This document shows, piece by piece, positions 1-8,660 of a stretch of DNA of 64,000 nucleotides. Numbering within the stretch: position 1 is the first letter of the stretch; every line of letters starts with the position of its first letter. Location of the stretch: contig DASQZT010000095.1 of NCBI GenBank assembly GCA_035638575.1, positions 1 to 64,000 on the forward strand. Reading direction: 5' to 3'. The translations under genes and the position numbers were made by a program. The notes under the pieces were generated by a model. The model was not told the DNA's origin. It made no database searches and saw only the letters and a program-made list of their open reading frames with translations. Source of the DNA: DASQZT01 sp035638575 (GTDB lineage Bacteria > Acidobacteriota > Terriglobia > Bryobacterales > Bryobacteraceae).

Positions 1-220
1 AGGTGACCCGATGCTTCCCATCGCATCGAGTGATATGGAACCGCGGTCCCAGAGTCTCCCCGCCGAACCTGCAGAGGTTCGAGCTTTCTTAAGGCTCTTA
101 CGGGGAGTCCAGTACCACCAAACATGCAACGCTTCCTGGCCGGGAAGAGAGGCGACGGTTTACGGACCCGGGTTGCCCCGGGACGCAAACCGATCCTCGA
201 TTAGACTGTAGCATCGAGGC
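1..220. other. Densely hairpinned non-coding segment at window edge
   Basis: No convincing protein is encoded here. Seen directly: five stem-loop units follow one another. CGATGC/GCATCG pairs at 9-14 with 23-28. A three-way arrangement spans 56-107, closed by CTCCCCG/CGGGGAG and enclosing GAACCT/AGGTTC (65-80) and GAGC/GCTC (81-97). CTTCC/GGAAG lies near 132-147. A long interrupted stem at 156-192 has CGGTTT/AAACCG outside and CCCGGG/CCCGGG inside around loop TTGC. CCTCGAT/ATCGAGG pairs at 195-201 with 213-219. Such packing suggests a structured RNA cut by the window start, or DNA secondary structure at a mobile-element boundary, since an integrase gene lies close by. I cannot match it to tmRNA, RNase P, SRP or a riboswitch. 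Positions 221-445 hold nothing I recognise. Confidence 0.4.
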
Positions 221-445
221 AAGGGGGTTCTGGGGTGCGCGGACGGAAGGTCCTTTAGAATCAGCGTAAAATATTTTCAAACTTTGGTGACTGGGAAACG
301 GCCGATCTCAGAAAGCGACTCAACTGCCCAATTCTCTGCCCGAGCGTACGGTGTGGAGCTTCGAAGCTGGTGCGACGATGGTGGCACTCCAGGCAACCCG
401 AAGAGCCTTTGCGGACTGACCGTCACTTCGACGATTAGGGCGTTT

Positions 446-475
446 TACGGCCAAGTTGTCAAACTCTTGGCCGTA
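446..475. repeat. Perfect 10-10-10 inverted repeat beside the integrase gene
   Basis: TACGGCCAAG (446-455) and CTTGGCCGTA (466-475) are perfect inverted copies around a 10-nt spacer TTGTCAAACT. The repeat begins only 7 bp past the integrase stop codon. It may be a transcription terminator for the integrase, but on that strand it is followed by AAAA rather than a T run, which argues against an intrinsic terminator in that direction; on the plus strand TTT follows. Its geometry also resembles a tyrosine-recombinase core site (two inverted arms around a 6-10 bp crossover region). The sequence alone does not decide between these. Confidence 0.5.
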
Positions 476-481
476 TTTCGA

Positions 482-1456
482 TCAGTGCTGCGGCTCGATG
501 CCGATTCGATCGTTGACCGCGCCTCGCAGGCGTTGTCGGCAGCCGAGATTGACCTCCGTTGTCTGAACTGAAACATGTCCTAGGAGAAATTGGATCTGTT
601 CGAGTTCACCGCCGGCCAGATGGCAAAGGCGTGCACACGTGCGACGAAGATCGTGTGGTGCCAGCCTCTGGATTCCCGCCGCCTTGGCGCAGTCCTTTAC
701 CACGTGCCAGACGACCCTCTCTGATACACCATCGCCCCAGGTTTTGCCTGCACGACAGACGCATCGGAACAAGCGACCATCCGATATTCCAGCGCAAGCC
801 AGCCATGAATCTATCGCCGCCTTAACCCATTCGGGGACAGGCACCGTTCGGACGTGTCGGCCCTTGCCCATCAAATCGACAATCGCCCAGTGATCCTCGC
901 GGCGTTCAAGTCGAGCGACGTCGAGCTCAGCAACTTCCCGCCGCCGGAGTCCGCAACCTAGCAGGATCGCAAGTAGAGCTCTGTCCCGCTTTCCCTTCAA
1001 CGTCGCAGGATCGGGCACCTGCCACAACTGTCTTGCTTGCTCAGCGGTCAGCCAGTTGCCGAGGCGGACGCCCAGCTTCTTTACGCTCTTTACCCGCCGA
1101 ATTCCAGCGGCCAATTCCGGGCTCAGAAGGCCGGAGTCAGCGGCTTCGTATGCAAGACGCCGAACCGCAGCGAGCCTTCCGTTAATGGTACCCGGTGCAA
1201 GCTGGCGCGATTCCAAGTGAATTCGGTATCGGGTTACCACCGTCTTGTTGAACGAGAGTCGCGGCTCAGAGCAGTACCAGCAAATGAACTCCTCGATTGC
1301 GTGCCGATACCCTCTTTGCGACTCTTTTGATGGCAGGCTGTTTAGAACGGCAGATTTAGCCTGATCGAGATCGGGAAGGCCGAGCGTATATTTCGGCTTT
1401 CTCCTTACTGCAATGTGTTTGCTCTTCACGTAATGGAGCCTCCTTAGCCCCATCAC
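482..1456 (-). CDS. Tyrosine recombinase/phage-type integrase, catalytic Tyr replaced (probably inactive)
   Basis: A 324-residue XerC/XerD-like integrase of normal length. Residues about 35-115 form the N-terminal SAM-like core-binding domain and about 135-310 the catalytic domain. The box II signature is readable: HDLRR at 268-272 (His268, Arg271), LGH with His294, then VQTTE. Nine residues after His294, where the family carries the nucleophilic Tyr (usual context TTExYLG), the codon at 548-550 reads AAT on the minus strand, giving Asn303. No later Tyr could substitute. Without the nucleophile, strand cleavage should fail, so this is read as a decayed integrase, or less likely a DNA-binding relic. 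A 10-bp inverted repeat lies just downstream. The next gene upstream on this strand is a HEAT-like protein. Confidence 0.85.
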   Translation of the reverse strand: MMGLRRLHYVKSKHIAVRRKPKYTLGLPDLDQAKSAVLNSLPSKESQRGYRHAIEEFICWYCSEPRLSFNKTVVTRYRIHLESRQLAPGTINGRLAAVRRLAYEAADSGLLSPELAAGIRRVKSVKKLGVRLGNWLTAEQARQLWQVPDPATLKGKRDRALLAILLGCGLRRREVAELDVARLERREDHWAIVDLMGKGRHVRTVPVPEWVKAAIDSWLACAGISDGRLFRCVCRAGKTWGDGVSERVVWHVVKDCAKAAGIQRLAPHDLRRTCARLCHLAGGELEQIQFLLGHVSVQTTEVNLGCRQRLRGAVNDRIGIEPQH

Positions 1457-1580
1457 GAGTACGCAGCCACGACGCCCCCAGTGGGTGTATCACTTTGAAC
1501 GGTGGTGATTGGTCCACGCTGATGGATTGATCACCGGCAGACGGCTCCCCAGATTCGGACGGAGTCACCAATACCGGCAG

Positions 1581-2843
1581 TTAGAAACTGGTCCCGACCA
1601 GCTCGCGAATATCGTCGCTTGCGTCGTACGCGCATTCCGCACGGAGGGAGTCGGATAGCGAGTCCAACTCGATGAGACGCTTAACCACAGATTCTCGGCA
1701 GAATGAACATGTCCCCATCTCGTATAGCGAATACAACATACGAGGTTCACCTGCAGGGTCCGGGTGATGTTCCCAGAATGCCTCAATTCCGCTTTGCATA
1801 CGATGGCGTCTGCCCCGGTCCAATTCCCGCTCGAACCAATTCAGGACGATCTCATGATCGTTTGGCTCCCAGTTCTGATCAAGCATGGTTATAGCCCATT
1901 CGCGGCCAGCCAGCCCATTGCTTGTGAGACGAAAGGCCTCTGCTCTGACAGAGGGATGTCGGATGCTGGAAAGGGCAACAGCTGCGGCGTATGCTACGTC
2001 TACGTTATCTGACGATGAAAGGCTTAGAAGAAATTCCGGGCCGAAAGGGAACTGACGTCGCGAGAAAATGCGCAGGTGCTGAATTTGATCTTCCGAAGTC
2101 TTGGCGATGGTTAGTCCGCGCGCTGCACGTTCAAAGTCGTCGGCGCTTGCCTGTTTGCCCCAACTACTAAGCGGGAAGCCGCGCAACCCCGGCATCCTTG
2201 ATCTGAGGTCCTCATAACTCAACCCGGTGATTTCCTTTGAATTGCTACTTCCTCTCTGTGCACTAGCCGCGACAGCCCGCCGGTAGGCATCCACTCTCGG
2301 ATCACCGGACCCGGCTTCGGACAAGGCGGCCGAGGCCGTATCCTCGCCGCAAATCTCTACCGCCTGCGCCCAGAGCCACCCTTCGTCAACTTCTTCCGGG
2401 TTGGTCATCAGCAATGCTCCGATTTTGGTCGCGGCGAAAATAAGCCCTTTTACGCCATCCATCCTCAGGAAGTCGACGGCGATGGCTTCGCCCTTCCTCG
2501 GACCGGGATCAAAGCTATGGTATGCGACGCGCTTAGCGCCCTCATCTCCGTCGAACGCCATGTACGTCGCGAAGTGAAAGCGCTGAACGGCGTCCCAATC
2601 GTCACCGCAGTGCGGCAGCGAGTTGAGTACTTCGTCGCAATAAAACTGCCGGTCAGGCAGCAAATTTACCAGTTCGAGCATATAGCCCGCCCGAGTGCCT
2701 TCAGTCTGCGGATCTGCGGAGTAACAGTGAAGGCAAGCGTCCAGGATCACATCCCGGAACGGTCGTACGTCGTGATCACGCGCGTAGAGTATGCCTCGCC
2801 CGAGTCCGGCCTTTATCGATTCCTGAAAGAGGTTTTCGTTCAC
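1581..2843 (-). CDS. HEAT-repeat-like protein of unknown function
   Basis: About 420 residues, soluble, with no signal peptide or membrane segment. The N-terminal part (about 5-110) reads as an alpha-helical module (GILYARDHDVRPFRDVILDA). The C-terminal half (about 270-400) shows degenerate HEAT-like helical pairs such as VAYAAAVALSSIRHPSVRAEA. I do not recognise a catalytic motif. I chose the GTG at 2843 because an AGGGGT lies about 9 nt upstream and the conserved-looking sequence begins there; the frame stays open to 2900. Base composition is lower in G+C than in the genes after 3000, as for the neighbouring integrase, so it may be part of an acquired segment. HEAT-like proteins often act as binding scaffolds; no partner is evident here. 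Confidence 0.65.
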   Translation of the reverse strand: MNENLFQESIKAGLGRGILYARDHDVRPFRDVILDACLHCYSADPQTEGTRAGYMLELVNLLPDRQFYCDEVLNSLPHCGDDWDAVQRFHFATYMAFDGDEGAKRVAYHSFDPGPRKGEAIAVDFLRMDGVKGLIFAATKIGALLMTNPEEVDEGWLWAQAVEICGEDTASAALSEAGSGDPRVDAYRRAVAASAQRGSSNSKEITGLSYEDLRSRMPGLRGFPLSSWGKQASADDFERAARGLTIAKTSEDQIQHLRIFSRRQFPFGPEFLLSLSSSDNVDVAYAAAVALSSIRHPSVRAEAFRLTSNGLAGREWAITMLDQNWEPNDHEIVLNWFERELDRGRRHRMQSGIEAFWEHHPDPAGEPRMLYSLYEMGTCSFCRESVVKRLIELDSLSDSLRAECAYDASDDIRELVGTSF

Positions 2844-3078
2844 AATGTGCTGACCCCTATCAGCGTAACGCGATCCGCGTCCTCGACGACTCCCGAGCAA
2901 AGCAATCGTGGGTGGAATTCAGCGCGGCCCACCCTTGCGACTGCATTTGGCTGTATTGTCGCCGTCTCGGACTTGTGCCGCCCGCGATGCAGGAGCGCCA
3001 GGACTGTATCGGGAACTGTCGGGATGCCGCCCTTGAGCGTATCCTTTGATAGGTGAATCTAAGTGAACCGTATCACCC

Positions 3079-5193
3079 CTACTCCGGCAATGCGAACGCC
3101 ACGTAGACTGCCGCGGTGCCGCCGGCTGGCGCCTTGCCGCCGGCAGCGGCGATCACCACGTACTGCTTGCCATTCACCTCGTACGTAGCGGGCGTGGCGT
3201 TGCCGGACGAGGGCAGCACCGTCTGCCAGAGAAGCTTGCCGGTCTCCTTGTCGAAGGCGCGGAATTTCCGGTCGAAGTTGGTGGCCGCAATGAAGACCAG
3301 ACCCCCGGCCGTGACAATCGGGCCGCCGTAATTTTCCGTGCCCGTGTCGTTCATGCCTTTGGCGGCAAGCTCGGGGTATTCGCCCAGAGGGATTTTCCAC
3401 GCATACTCTCCGGTGTTCAGATTGATGGCGTTCAGGGTGCCCCACGGCGGCGCGACGGCCGGATATCCGTCGGGATCGAGAAACTTCTTGTACCCCGTGA
3501 AGCGGTACTTGAGATCGAACGGCGATGGCTCCGCGGGCACGGCGCTGTCCTTGGAATCCCCGTTCATGACGTACCCCACCAGCGCGCGAACCGCCTGCGG
3601 CCGAAGGTTGGGAAACCCGGGCATCCGGCCAATGCCCTTCTGGATGACGCCGCTGACCTGTTCGGCTGTACGCCGCGCGCGAATCTCGGCCAGCGCCGGC
3701 GCCTGGCCGCCGTTTCCATCCATGCCGGTCCCGTGGCAGACGGCGCACTGAGCCGTGTACAACTCGCGGCCGGTGGCCGGTGGGGTGTTGACCACCAGGC
3801 TAGAGGTCCAGGCAAGATCGTTGGCGTTCACGAACAGCAAACCGCTGTCGGGATCGAACGCCGAGCCGCCCCATTCGGCCCCTCCGTCGAATCCGGGAAA
3901 GATCACTGTCTCTTTGCCGACGCCGAAGGGGACGAACTGGCCCTCGCTACGGAAAGTCCGAAACTGTTCCACGGCCCACCGGTGCGCCTCGGGCGTGCGG
4001 TTGGTCAGCATGTCCTCGGTCAGTAGCTGCCGCGCGAAGGGCGCGGGTTTGGTCGGCAGAGGCTGGGTCTCGGCGGTCACTTCGCCTTCCACGGTGCTGG
4101 GCGGATATTTGCGATATTCGATGGGGAACAGCGGCGTTCCTTTGACCCGATCGAACAGATACACATACCCGTGCTTGGTGGTCTGCGCCACCGCATCGAC
4201 CATCCTGCCCTCATGCCTTACGGTGACCAGCACGGGCGGCGACGGAAAGTCGCGGTCCCAAACGTCGTGCTTCACCGCCTGGAAGTGCCAGATCCGTTTT
4301 CCCGTCGCGGCGTCCAGGGCGAGGAGACAGTTGGCGAACAGATCGTCGCCGATGCGGTTGGCGCCGTAGAAATCCGATGCGGCTGAGCCGGTGGGAACGT
4401 AAACGATGCCGCGCTGGAGATCGATGGCCATGCCCGCCCAATTGTTCGCCGCTCCGGTGTAGGTCCACGCATCCTTCGGCCAGGTCTCATAGCCGAATTC
4501 GCCGGGGCGCGGGATGGTGTGGAAGGTCCAGCGCAGCTTCCCGCTCCGTGCGTCGTAGGCCCGGATGTCTCCATAGGAGGCGGGCAGTCCTTCGCTCTCG
4601 CGGCCTCCGACGATGAACAGATCCTTGTAGATGATGCCGGGAGAGGTGAGGCTGACGGATTGCTTTTCGGGATCGCGCCCGAGGTCCTGGTGCAGATCGA
4701 TGCGTCCATCCTTACCGAAGTCGGAGACGACCGCGCCGGTTTTGGCGTTGAGCGCGTAGACGTAGCGGCCGAAACCGGCCAGGATCCGCGCATCGGCGCC
4801 CGAGCCCCACCAGGTCATGCCGCGCACTCTCTGGCCGCCGCTCTTGGAGTCCCACGACCAGACGAGTTTTCCCGACCCGCCATCCAACGCGATCACTTGT
4901 CCCCCCGGCGTATTCCCGTAGAGGATTCCATTCACGATGATGGGATTGGTCTGGAGCCCGCCGCGCCCTCCGCCACTCGAGGCATCATAGGTCCATGCGG
5001 CCTGAAGGCGGCCCACATTGGAACGGTTGATCTGCTTCAGGGGCGAATAGCGCGTGCCCTCCGGGTTTCCGCCATAAACGGGCCACTCCCGGGCCGGAGC
5101 GGCGTCCGGTTTCACCGTGCTCTTGGTAAGCTGCGCCGCGGAGACGGCCAGCAGCGGGAGCACGGCCGCCGCCAGGAAGGATCGGAATGTCAT
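3079..5193 (-). CDS. PQQ-dependent dehydrogenase (quinoprotein) with embedded cytochrome c domain
   Basis: A 704-residue exported protein. A signal peptide (MTFRSFLAAAVLPLLAVSAA) is followed by an eight-bladed PQQ-type propeller with repeated W-docking motifs such as GKLVWSWD, GKLRWTFH, GKRIWHFQ and, near the end, GKLLWQTV. The order resembles the glucose/quinate/shikimate dehydrogenase type (DVWDRDFPSPPVLV; ENYGGPIVTAGGLVF). Between propeller blades sits a c-type cytochrome module with one heme motif CAVCH (Cys483-His487) and a distal Met region (GRMPGFPNL). Expected role: periplasmic oxidation of an alcohol or sugar using PQQ, passing electrons through the heme to the respiratory chain. No pqq biosynthesis gene is in the window, and the substrate cannot be told. 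The frame extends far upstream, but only the ATG at 5193 is followed by a signal peptide. Confidence 0.9.
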   Translation of the reverse strand: MTFRSFLAAAVLPLLAVSAAQLTKSTVKPDAAPAREWPVYGGNPEGTRYSPLKQINRSNVGRLQAAWTYDASSGGGRGGLQTNPIIVNGILYGNTPGGQVIALDGGSGKLVWSWDSKSGGQRVRGMTWWGSGADARILAGFGRYVYALNAKTGAVVSDFGKDGRIDLHQDLGRDPEKQSVSLTSPGIIYKDLFIVGGRESEGLPASYGDIRAYDARSGKLRWTFHTIPRPGEFGYETWPKDAWTYTGAANNWAGMAIDLQRGIVYVPTGSAASDFYGANRIGDDLFANCLLALDAATGKRIWHFQAVKHDVWDRDFPSPPVLVTVRHEGRMVDAVAQTTKHGYVYLFDRVKGTPLFPIEYRKYPPSTVEGEVTAETQPLPTKPAPFARQLLTEDMLTNRTPEAHRWAVEQFRTFRSEGQFVPFGVGKETVIFPGFDGGAEWGGSAFDPDSGLLFVNANDLAWTSSLVVNTPPATGRELYTAQCAVCHGTGMDGNGGQAPALAEIRARRTAEQVSGVIQKGIGRMPGFPNLRPQAVRALVGYVMNGDSKDSAVPAEPSPFDLKYRFTGYKKFLDPDGYPAVAPPWGTLNAINLNTGEYAWKIPLGEYPELAAKGMNDTGTENYGGPIVTAGGLVFIAATNFDRKFRAFDKETGKLLWQTVLPSSGNATPATYEVNGKQYVVIAAAGGKAPAGGTAAVYVAFALPE

Positions 5194-5310
5194 TACGGTT
5201 ATTCTACTTCGGGCGAATTGGCGGCGTCGCGGACTGCGCCTCAGCCCCTGCCCGTGGTTGACGCCCCTTCCGAACGTGCGGTAAGCTTGCCCGCAAGCGT
5301 TTCCACACCA

Positions 5311-6783
5311 ATGAGCCAACCGATTGCCACCACCGCCGCGGCGGAGCGCGGGTTTGTCCGCGGATTGAATCTCTTCGACGCCACCATGGTGGTCATCGGA
5401 GTCATGATCGGCTCGGGCATTTTCATCGTCTCGGCGGACATGTCGCGGCTCATCGGAAGCCCGGGATGGATGCTGATGGCGTGGGTCCTGACGGGCGTGC
5501 TCACCATCACCGCGGCGCTGTCGTACGGCGAGCTGGCGTCGATGCTGCCGCAGGCCGGGGGCATGTACATCTACCTGCGGGAAGCGTTCTCTCCGTTGTG
5601 GGGATTTCTCTATGTCTGGACCAACTTCACCGTCATCCAGACCGGCACGATTGCCGCGGTGGCGGTGGCGTTCGCGCGCTTTCTCTCCGTCGTATTCCCG
5701 CCCGTCTCCGAGAGCCGCTACCTGGTCGAGCCGATTCACATCTCTTCGGGATACGCGCTTTCGCTCTCCACGGCGCAACTGATGGCCATTGGGGTGATCG
5801 CCCTGCTGACCTGGACGAATTCGCGCGGCCTGGAGTACGGCAGGATCGTGCAGAACCTGTTCTCGTCGGCCAAGACCGTGGCGCTGGCGGCGCTGATCCT
5901 CGCAGGGCTCATCCTGGGCTGGAATGCTACGGCCACCAAGGCGAATTTCACCCACATGTTCAGCCTGGGCGCATACGATCCGTCGCTCGGCGTGGCAGCC
6001 GCGAGTTTCTACGGGCTGATCGTGGCGATTTGCGTGGCGCAGTCGGGTTCGCTGTTTTCGGCCGATTCCTGGCACGACGTGACCATCGTCGCGGGTGAGG
6101 TCAAGAATCCGCGGCGCAACCTGCCGCTGGCCATGGCGCTGGGATGCACCGCCGTCTGTGGCCTGTACGTGCTGGCCAACATTGCCTACCTGGTGGTGCT
6201 GCCGCTGCCTGCGATCCAGAATGCGCCCTCCGACCGCGTCGCCACCGCCATGCTGCAACAGATTTTTCCCGGGTACGGCCCTACGTTGATGGCGATCGCC
6301 ATCATGATCTCGACCTTTGGCTGCGTGAACAGCCTGGTGCTGGCCGGCGCACGGGCCACCTACGCCATGGCGCAGGACGGCCTGTTCTTCTCCCGCGCCG
6401 GGGTGCTCAACCTGGCGCGCGTGCCGGGATGGTCGCTCGCGGTGCAGGGCATCTGGGCCGCGGTCCTGGTGCTGCCGCGCACCTATAGCACCCTGACCCA
6501 CGAGTACGGCAATCTGTACAGCAACCTGTTGGACTACGTGATCTCCGCGGCGCTGCTTTTCTATATTCTGACGATCGCCGGAGTGTTCCGGCTGCGCCAG
6601 ACCCGTCCCGAGGCGGAACGGCCGTATCGAGTCGCGGGCTACCCGTTCGTGCCGGCGTTTTATATTGTGGGCGCCGCCACGGTGCTGTTCCTGCTGTTCG
6701 CCTACCGGCCTTCCACCACGTGGCCCGGCATGATCATCGTGGTGATCGGCGCGGCGGTGTACGGCGCGGTCCACAAGCGATAA
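5311..6783 (+). CDS. APC-family amino acid permease
   Basis: 490 residues with about 12 hydrophobic segments and the APC superfamily N-terminal signature: LFDATMVVIGVMIGSGIF in TM1 (about 21-38), an ABC-like GELASMLPQAGGMYIYLREAF segment after TM2, and a C-terminal ERPYRVAGYPFVPAFYI stretch typical of the family. Expected role: proton- or exchange-driven uptake of amino acids or related amines across the inner membrane; the substrate is not predictable. The frame is open well upstream over the opposite-strand PQQ dehydrogenase, but the ATG at 5311 starts a typical short cytoplasmic N-terminus. It is transcribed divergently from the PQQ dehydrogenase across 117 bp. Confidence 0.9.
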   Translation: MSQPIATTAAAERGFVRGLNLFDATMVVIGVMIGSGIFIVSADMSRLIGSPGWMLMAWVLTGVLTITAALSYGELASMLPQAGGMYIYLREAFSPLWGFLYVWTNFTVIQTGTIAAVAVAFARFLSVVFPPVSESRYLVEPIHISSGYALSLSTAQLMAIGVIALLTWTNSRGLEYGRIVQNLFSSAKTVALAALILAGLILGWNATATKANFTHMFSLGAYDPSLGVAAASFYGLIVAICVAQSGSLFSADSWHDVTIVAGEVKNPRRNLPLAMALGCTAVCGLYVLANIAYLVVLPLPAIQNAPSDRVATAMLQQIFPGYGPTLMAIAIMISTFGCVNSLVLAGARATYAMAQDGLFFSRAGVLNLARVPGWSLAVQGIWAAVLVLPRTYSTLTHEYGNLYSNLLDYVISAALLFYILTIAGVFRLRQTRPEAERPYRVAGYPFVPAFYIVGAATVLFLLFAYRPSTTWPGMIIVVIGAAVYGAVHKR

Positions 6784-6812
6784 GCGAGGCCCGCCGAGGC
6801 CTCACCGGGGCA

Positions 6813-8045
6813 TCACTTCCGCAAACTGCCGTACACGGCCCGCTCGAAATCGCCGAGAAGCCCCACCGCTTCTTTGTCGACAAATGGCAGGAACTGCATC
6901 AACAGCACGCCCGAAATCGAGTTCTTCGGATCGATCCAAAAGAACGTGTTGAGGATCCCCGCCCACGCCAGGCTGCCGGCGGCGCGGCCTCCCGCGTATG
7001 CCGTCGTGTTGATCAGGAATCCCAGACCCCACTTCTCCGTGAATCCGGGCTGTATGTCGACGTCGCTGGAATTGTCCGGCCGGAAGCTCCTCATCTTTCC
7101 CGCGGTGAGTTCGCCAATCTGATTGACCGCCATGCTTTCCACGGTCTTCGGCTGCAGGATCACAGTCCTATCGACGCCGCGTCCCTTCCGCAGGATCATC
7201 TGCATGAAGCGCACGTAATCGCCCGCCGTCGAGTAAAGTCCGCCGCCGCCGTTGAACGCTTTGGGCGGTGTAGGCAGCGCCCGGTCGTTCTGCTTCAGCG
7301 GGCCTCCCTGCTCCCGTTCCCAGGGAGTCACCATCCGCTCGAATTTCGATGCGGGGAGGATGTAGCTGGTATCGCGCATCTCGAGAGGGCCGAGTATTCT
7401 GGCCTGAAAATAATCCTCGAGGCTCATGCCGCTCACGGCTTCCACCAGCCGTCCCGCCCAATCGACGCCCTGACCATACTGCCAGCGGGCACCCGGCTCG
7501 AACATGAGCGGCCCCACCGTTCCGGATGCTCCCTTATCGGCCTGCGACGAGTAGCGGAACATGTTGCCGTCCCAAGTGTCGTAACAGAATCCCGAGGTGT
7601 GAGTGAGCAGGTGCTTCAGCGTGACCGGGGTCCTTGCCGGCCGCAGGAGCGGTTTTCCGGTCTGCGCGTCGAAGCCCTCCAGGACGTCGAGTTTTTCGAG
7701 CCGCGGGAGATGCTTGGACACCGCTTCGTCCAGCGTCACCTTGCCTTCTTCCACGAGCTGCAAGGCGGCAACCGTGGTGATCGCCTTAGTCATCGAAGCG
7801 ATCGCGAAGATAGAGTCGGTAGTTACCTTCGCCCCCGTGGAATCCCGCACGCCGAACGCGCCCTGATAGAGGACGGTGTTCTCGCTCGCAATCATCCCCA
7901 CGGCGGCCGGGATCTTCCGGCGCGCGATTCCCGAGCGCAGAGTGTCGTCGATCCTGCCCGGGTCGCCGATGCTGGTGGCGCCCCACAATCTTCCGGCCCG
8001 CGCGCCCAGGCCAAGCGCCACTGCTGCGAATTCTCTCCGATTCAT
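6813..8045 (-). CDS. Serine hydrolase, beta-lactamase/penicillin-binding-like (class C / S12 family)
   Basis: About 410 residues. The N-terminus MNRREFAAVALGLGAR resembles a Tat signal, suggesting export of a folded enzyme. The catalytic SxxK box is SMTK (Ser84-Lys87); the second motif is YGQ (190-192) in place of the usual YxN; a glycine-rich GGGGLYSTAGDYVRF follows at about 263. These features fit the broad beta-lactamase/esterase/D-aminopeptidase family, whose members hydrolyse amides or esters; the substrate is unknown and the name does not imply drug resistance. The start at 8045 is preferred to 8081 because the Tat-like motif begins there. Convergent with the APC permease. Confidence 0.85.
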   Translation of the reverse strand: MNRREFAAVALGLGARAGRLWGATSIGDPGRIDDTLRSGIARRKIPAAVGMIASENTVLYQGAFGVRDSTGAKVTTDSIFAIASMTKAITTVAALQLVEEGKVTLDEAVSKHLPRLEKLDVLEGFDAQTGKPLLRPARTPVTLKHLLTHTSGFCYDTWDGNMFRYSSQADKGASGTVGPLMFEPGARWQYGQGVDWAGRLVEAVSGMSLEDYFQARILGPLEMRDTSYILPASKFERMVTPWEREQGGPLKQNDRALPTPPKAFNGGGGLYSTAGDYVRFMQMILRKGRGVDRTVILQPKTVESMAVNQIGELTAGKMRSFRPDNSSDVDIQPGFTEKWGLGFLINTTAYAGGRAAGSLAWAGILNTFFWIDPKNSISGVLLMQFLPFVDKEAVGLLGDFERAVYGSLRK

Positions 8046-8128
8046 CGGTAAGAAGATATCACGTCCGGCGCGGCGCGGCACTGGCGACAGATTTTACAGG
8101 CCTGTGTGCCTTCGTATAGAGTGAAGTT

Positions 8129-8656
8129 GTGACTGCTTTGGAGGCTTACGAGTTGACTACCCACGGAGGCGCGACGGACTTTTCACGTCTCATCAGAGCC
8201 TGTGAAACGTTCGGACCGTACTGCTTGATCGGCGGCCTGGCAGTCAATTGTTTCGTCGAGCCCGTGTATACGCTTGATGCCGATCTCGTGGTGATTGCTT
8301 CCGGCCTCTCCAAACTGGCGGCGCACCTGCGGGAGCAAGGCTTCAAGACTGAGGAGCACCCGCATTCGGTGAATGCGCAGCCTCCGGGAAGCGAGCTTCG
8401 GATTCAGTTCACCACGGACGAAAGATACCAGGCGTTTCTCGGCCGGTCCGTGGAGGCTGACGTTCTGGGAGTCCGGGTGAAGGTCGCTTGCCTCGCGGAC
8501 GTCGTCTCCGGCAAGCTTTGGGCCTACAGCGATTCCCGCCGGCGGCTCAGCAAACGCAAGAAGGACGAACTGGACCTGATCCGGCTCGCCGAGCAGTATC
8601 CCGAGCTGAAGCCTCTCTACCCGAGGGAACTGCAGCAACTGCTCGACCGCGGATAG
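8129..8656 (+). CDS. AbiEii/AbiGii-like nucleotidyltransferase family protein
   Basis: 175 residues beginning at a GTG. The nucleotidyltransferase-fold signature is readable: YCLIGGLAVNCF (Gly35-Gly36) followed by TLDADLVV (Asp50, Asp52), and a later helix with KKDELDLIRL that is common in AbiEii-like proteins. Such proteins are often toxins of type IV-like abortive-infection pairs (AbiEi/AbiEii), but many chromosomal relatives are solitary and uncharacterised. No AbiEi-like antitoxin or other small partner is adjacent: upstream is a divergent serine hydrolase and downstream a convergent gene 4 bp away. A defence role is therefore only a possibility. Confidence 0.7.
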   Translation: MTALEAYELTTHGGATDFSRLIRACETFGPYCLIGGLAVNCFVEPVYTLDADLVVIASGLSKLAAHLREQGFKTEEHPHSVNAQPPGSELRIQFTTDERYQAFLGRSVEADVLGVRVKVACLADVVSGKLWAYSDSRRRLSKRKKDELDLIRLAEQYPELKPLYPRELQQLLDRG

Positions 8657-8660
8657 GCAC

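Noticed and set aside
56..120. Possible tRNA or tmRNA 3' end (GGTTCGAG, ACCACCA)
   Set aside because: No acceptor or anticodon stem can be drawn and GGTTC is already paired in a different hairpin.
156..192. GGGACGCAAA resembling part of the c-di-GMP-I (GEMM) riboswitch
   Set aside because: The bases are explained by an AAACCG/CGGTTT stem, the loop is TTGC rather than GNRA, and the second conserved GEMM arm is missing.
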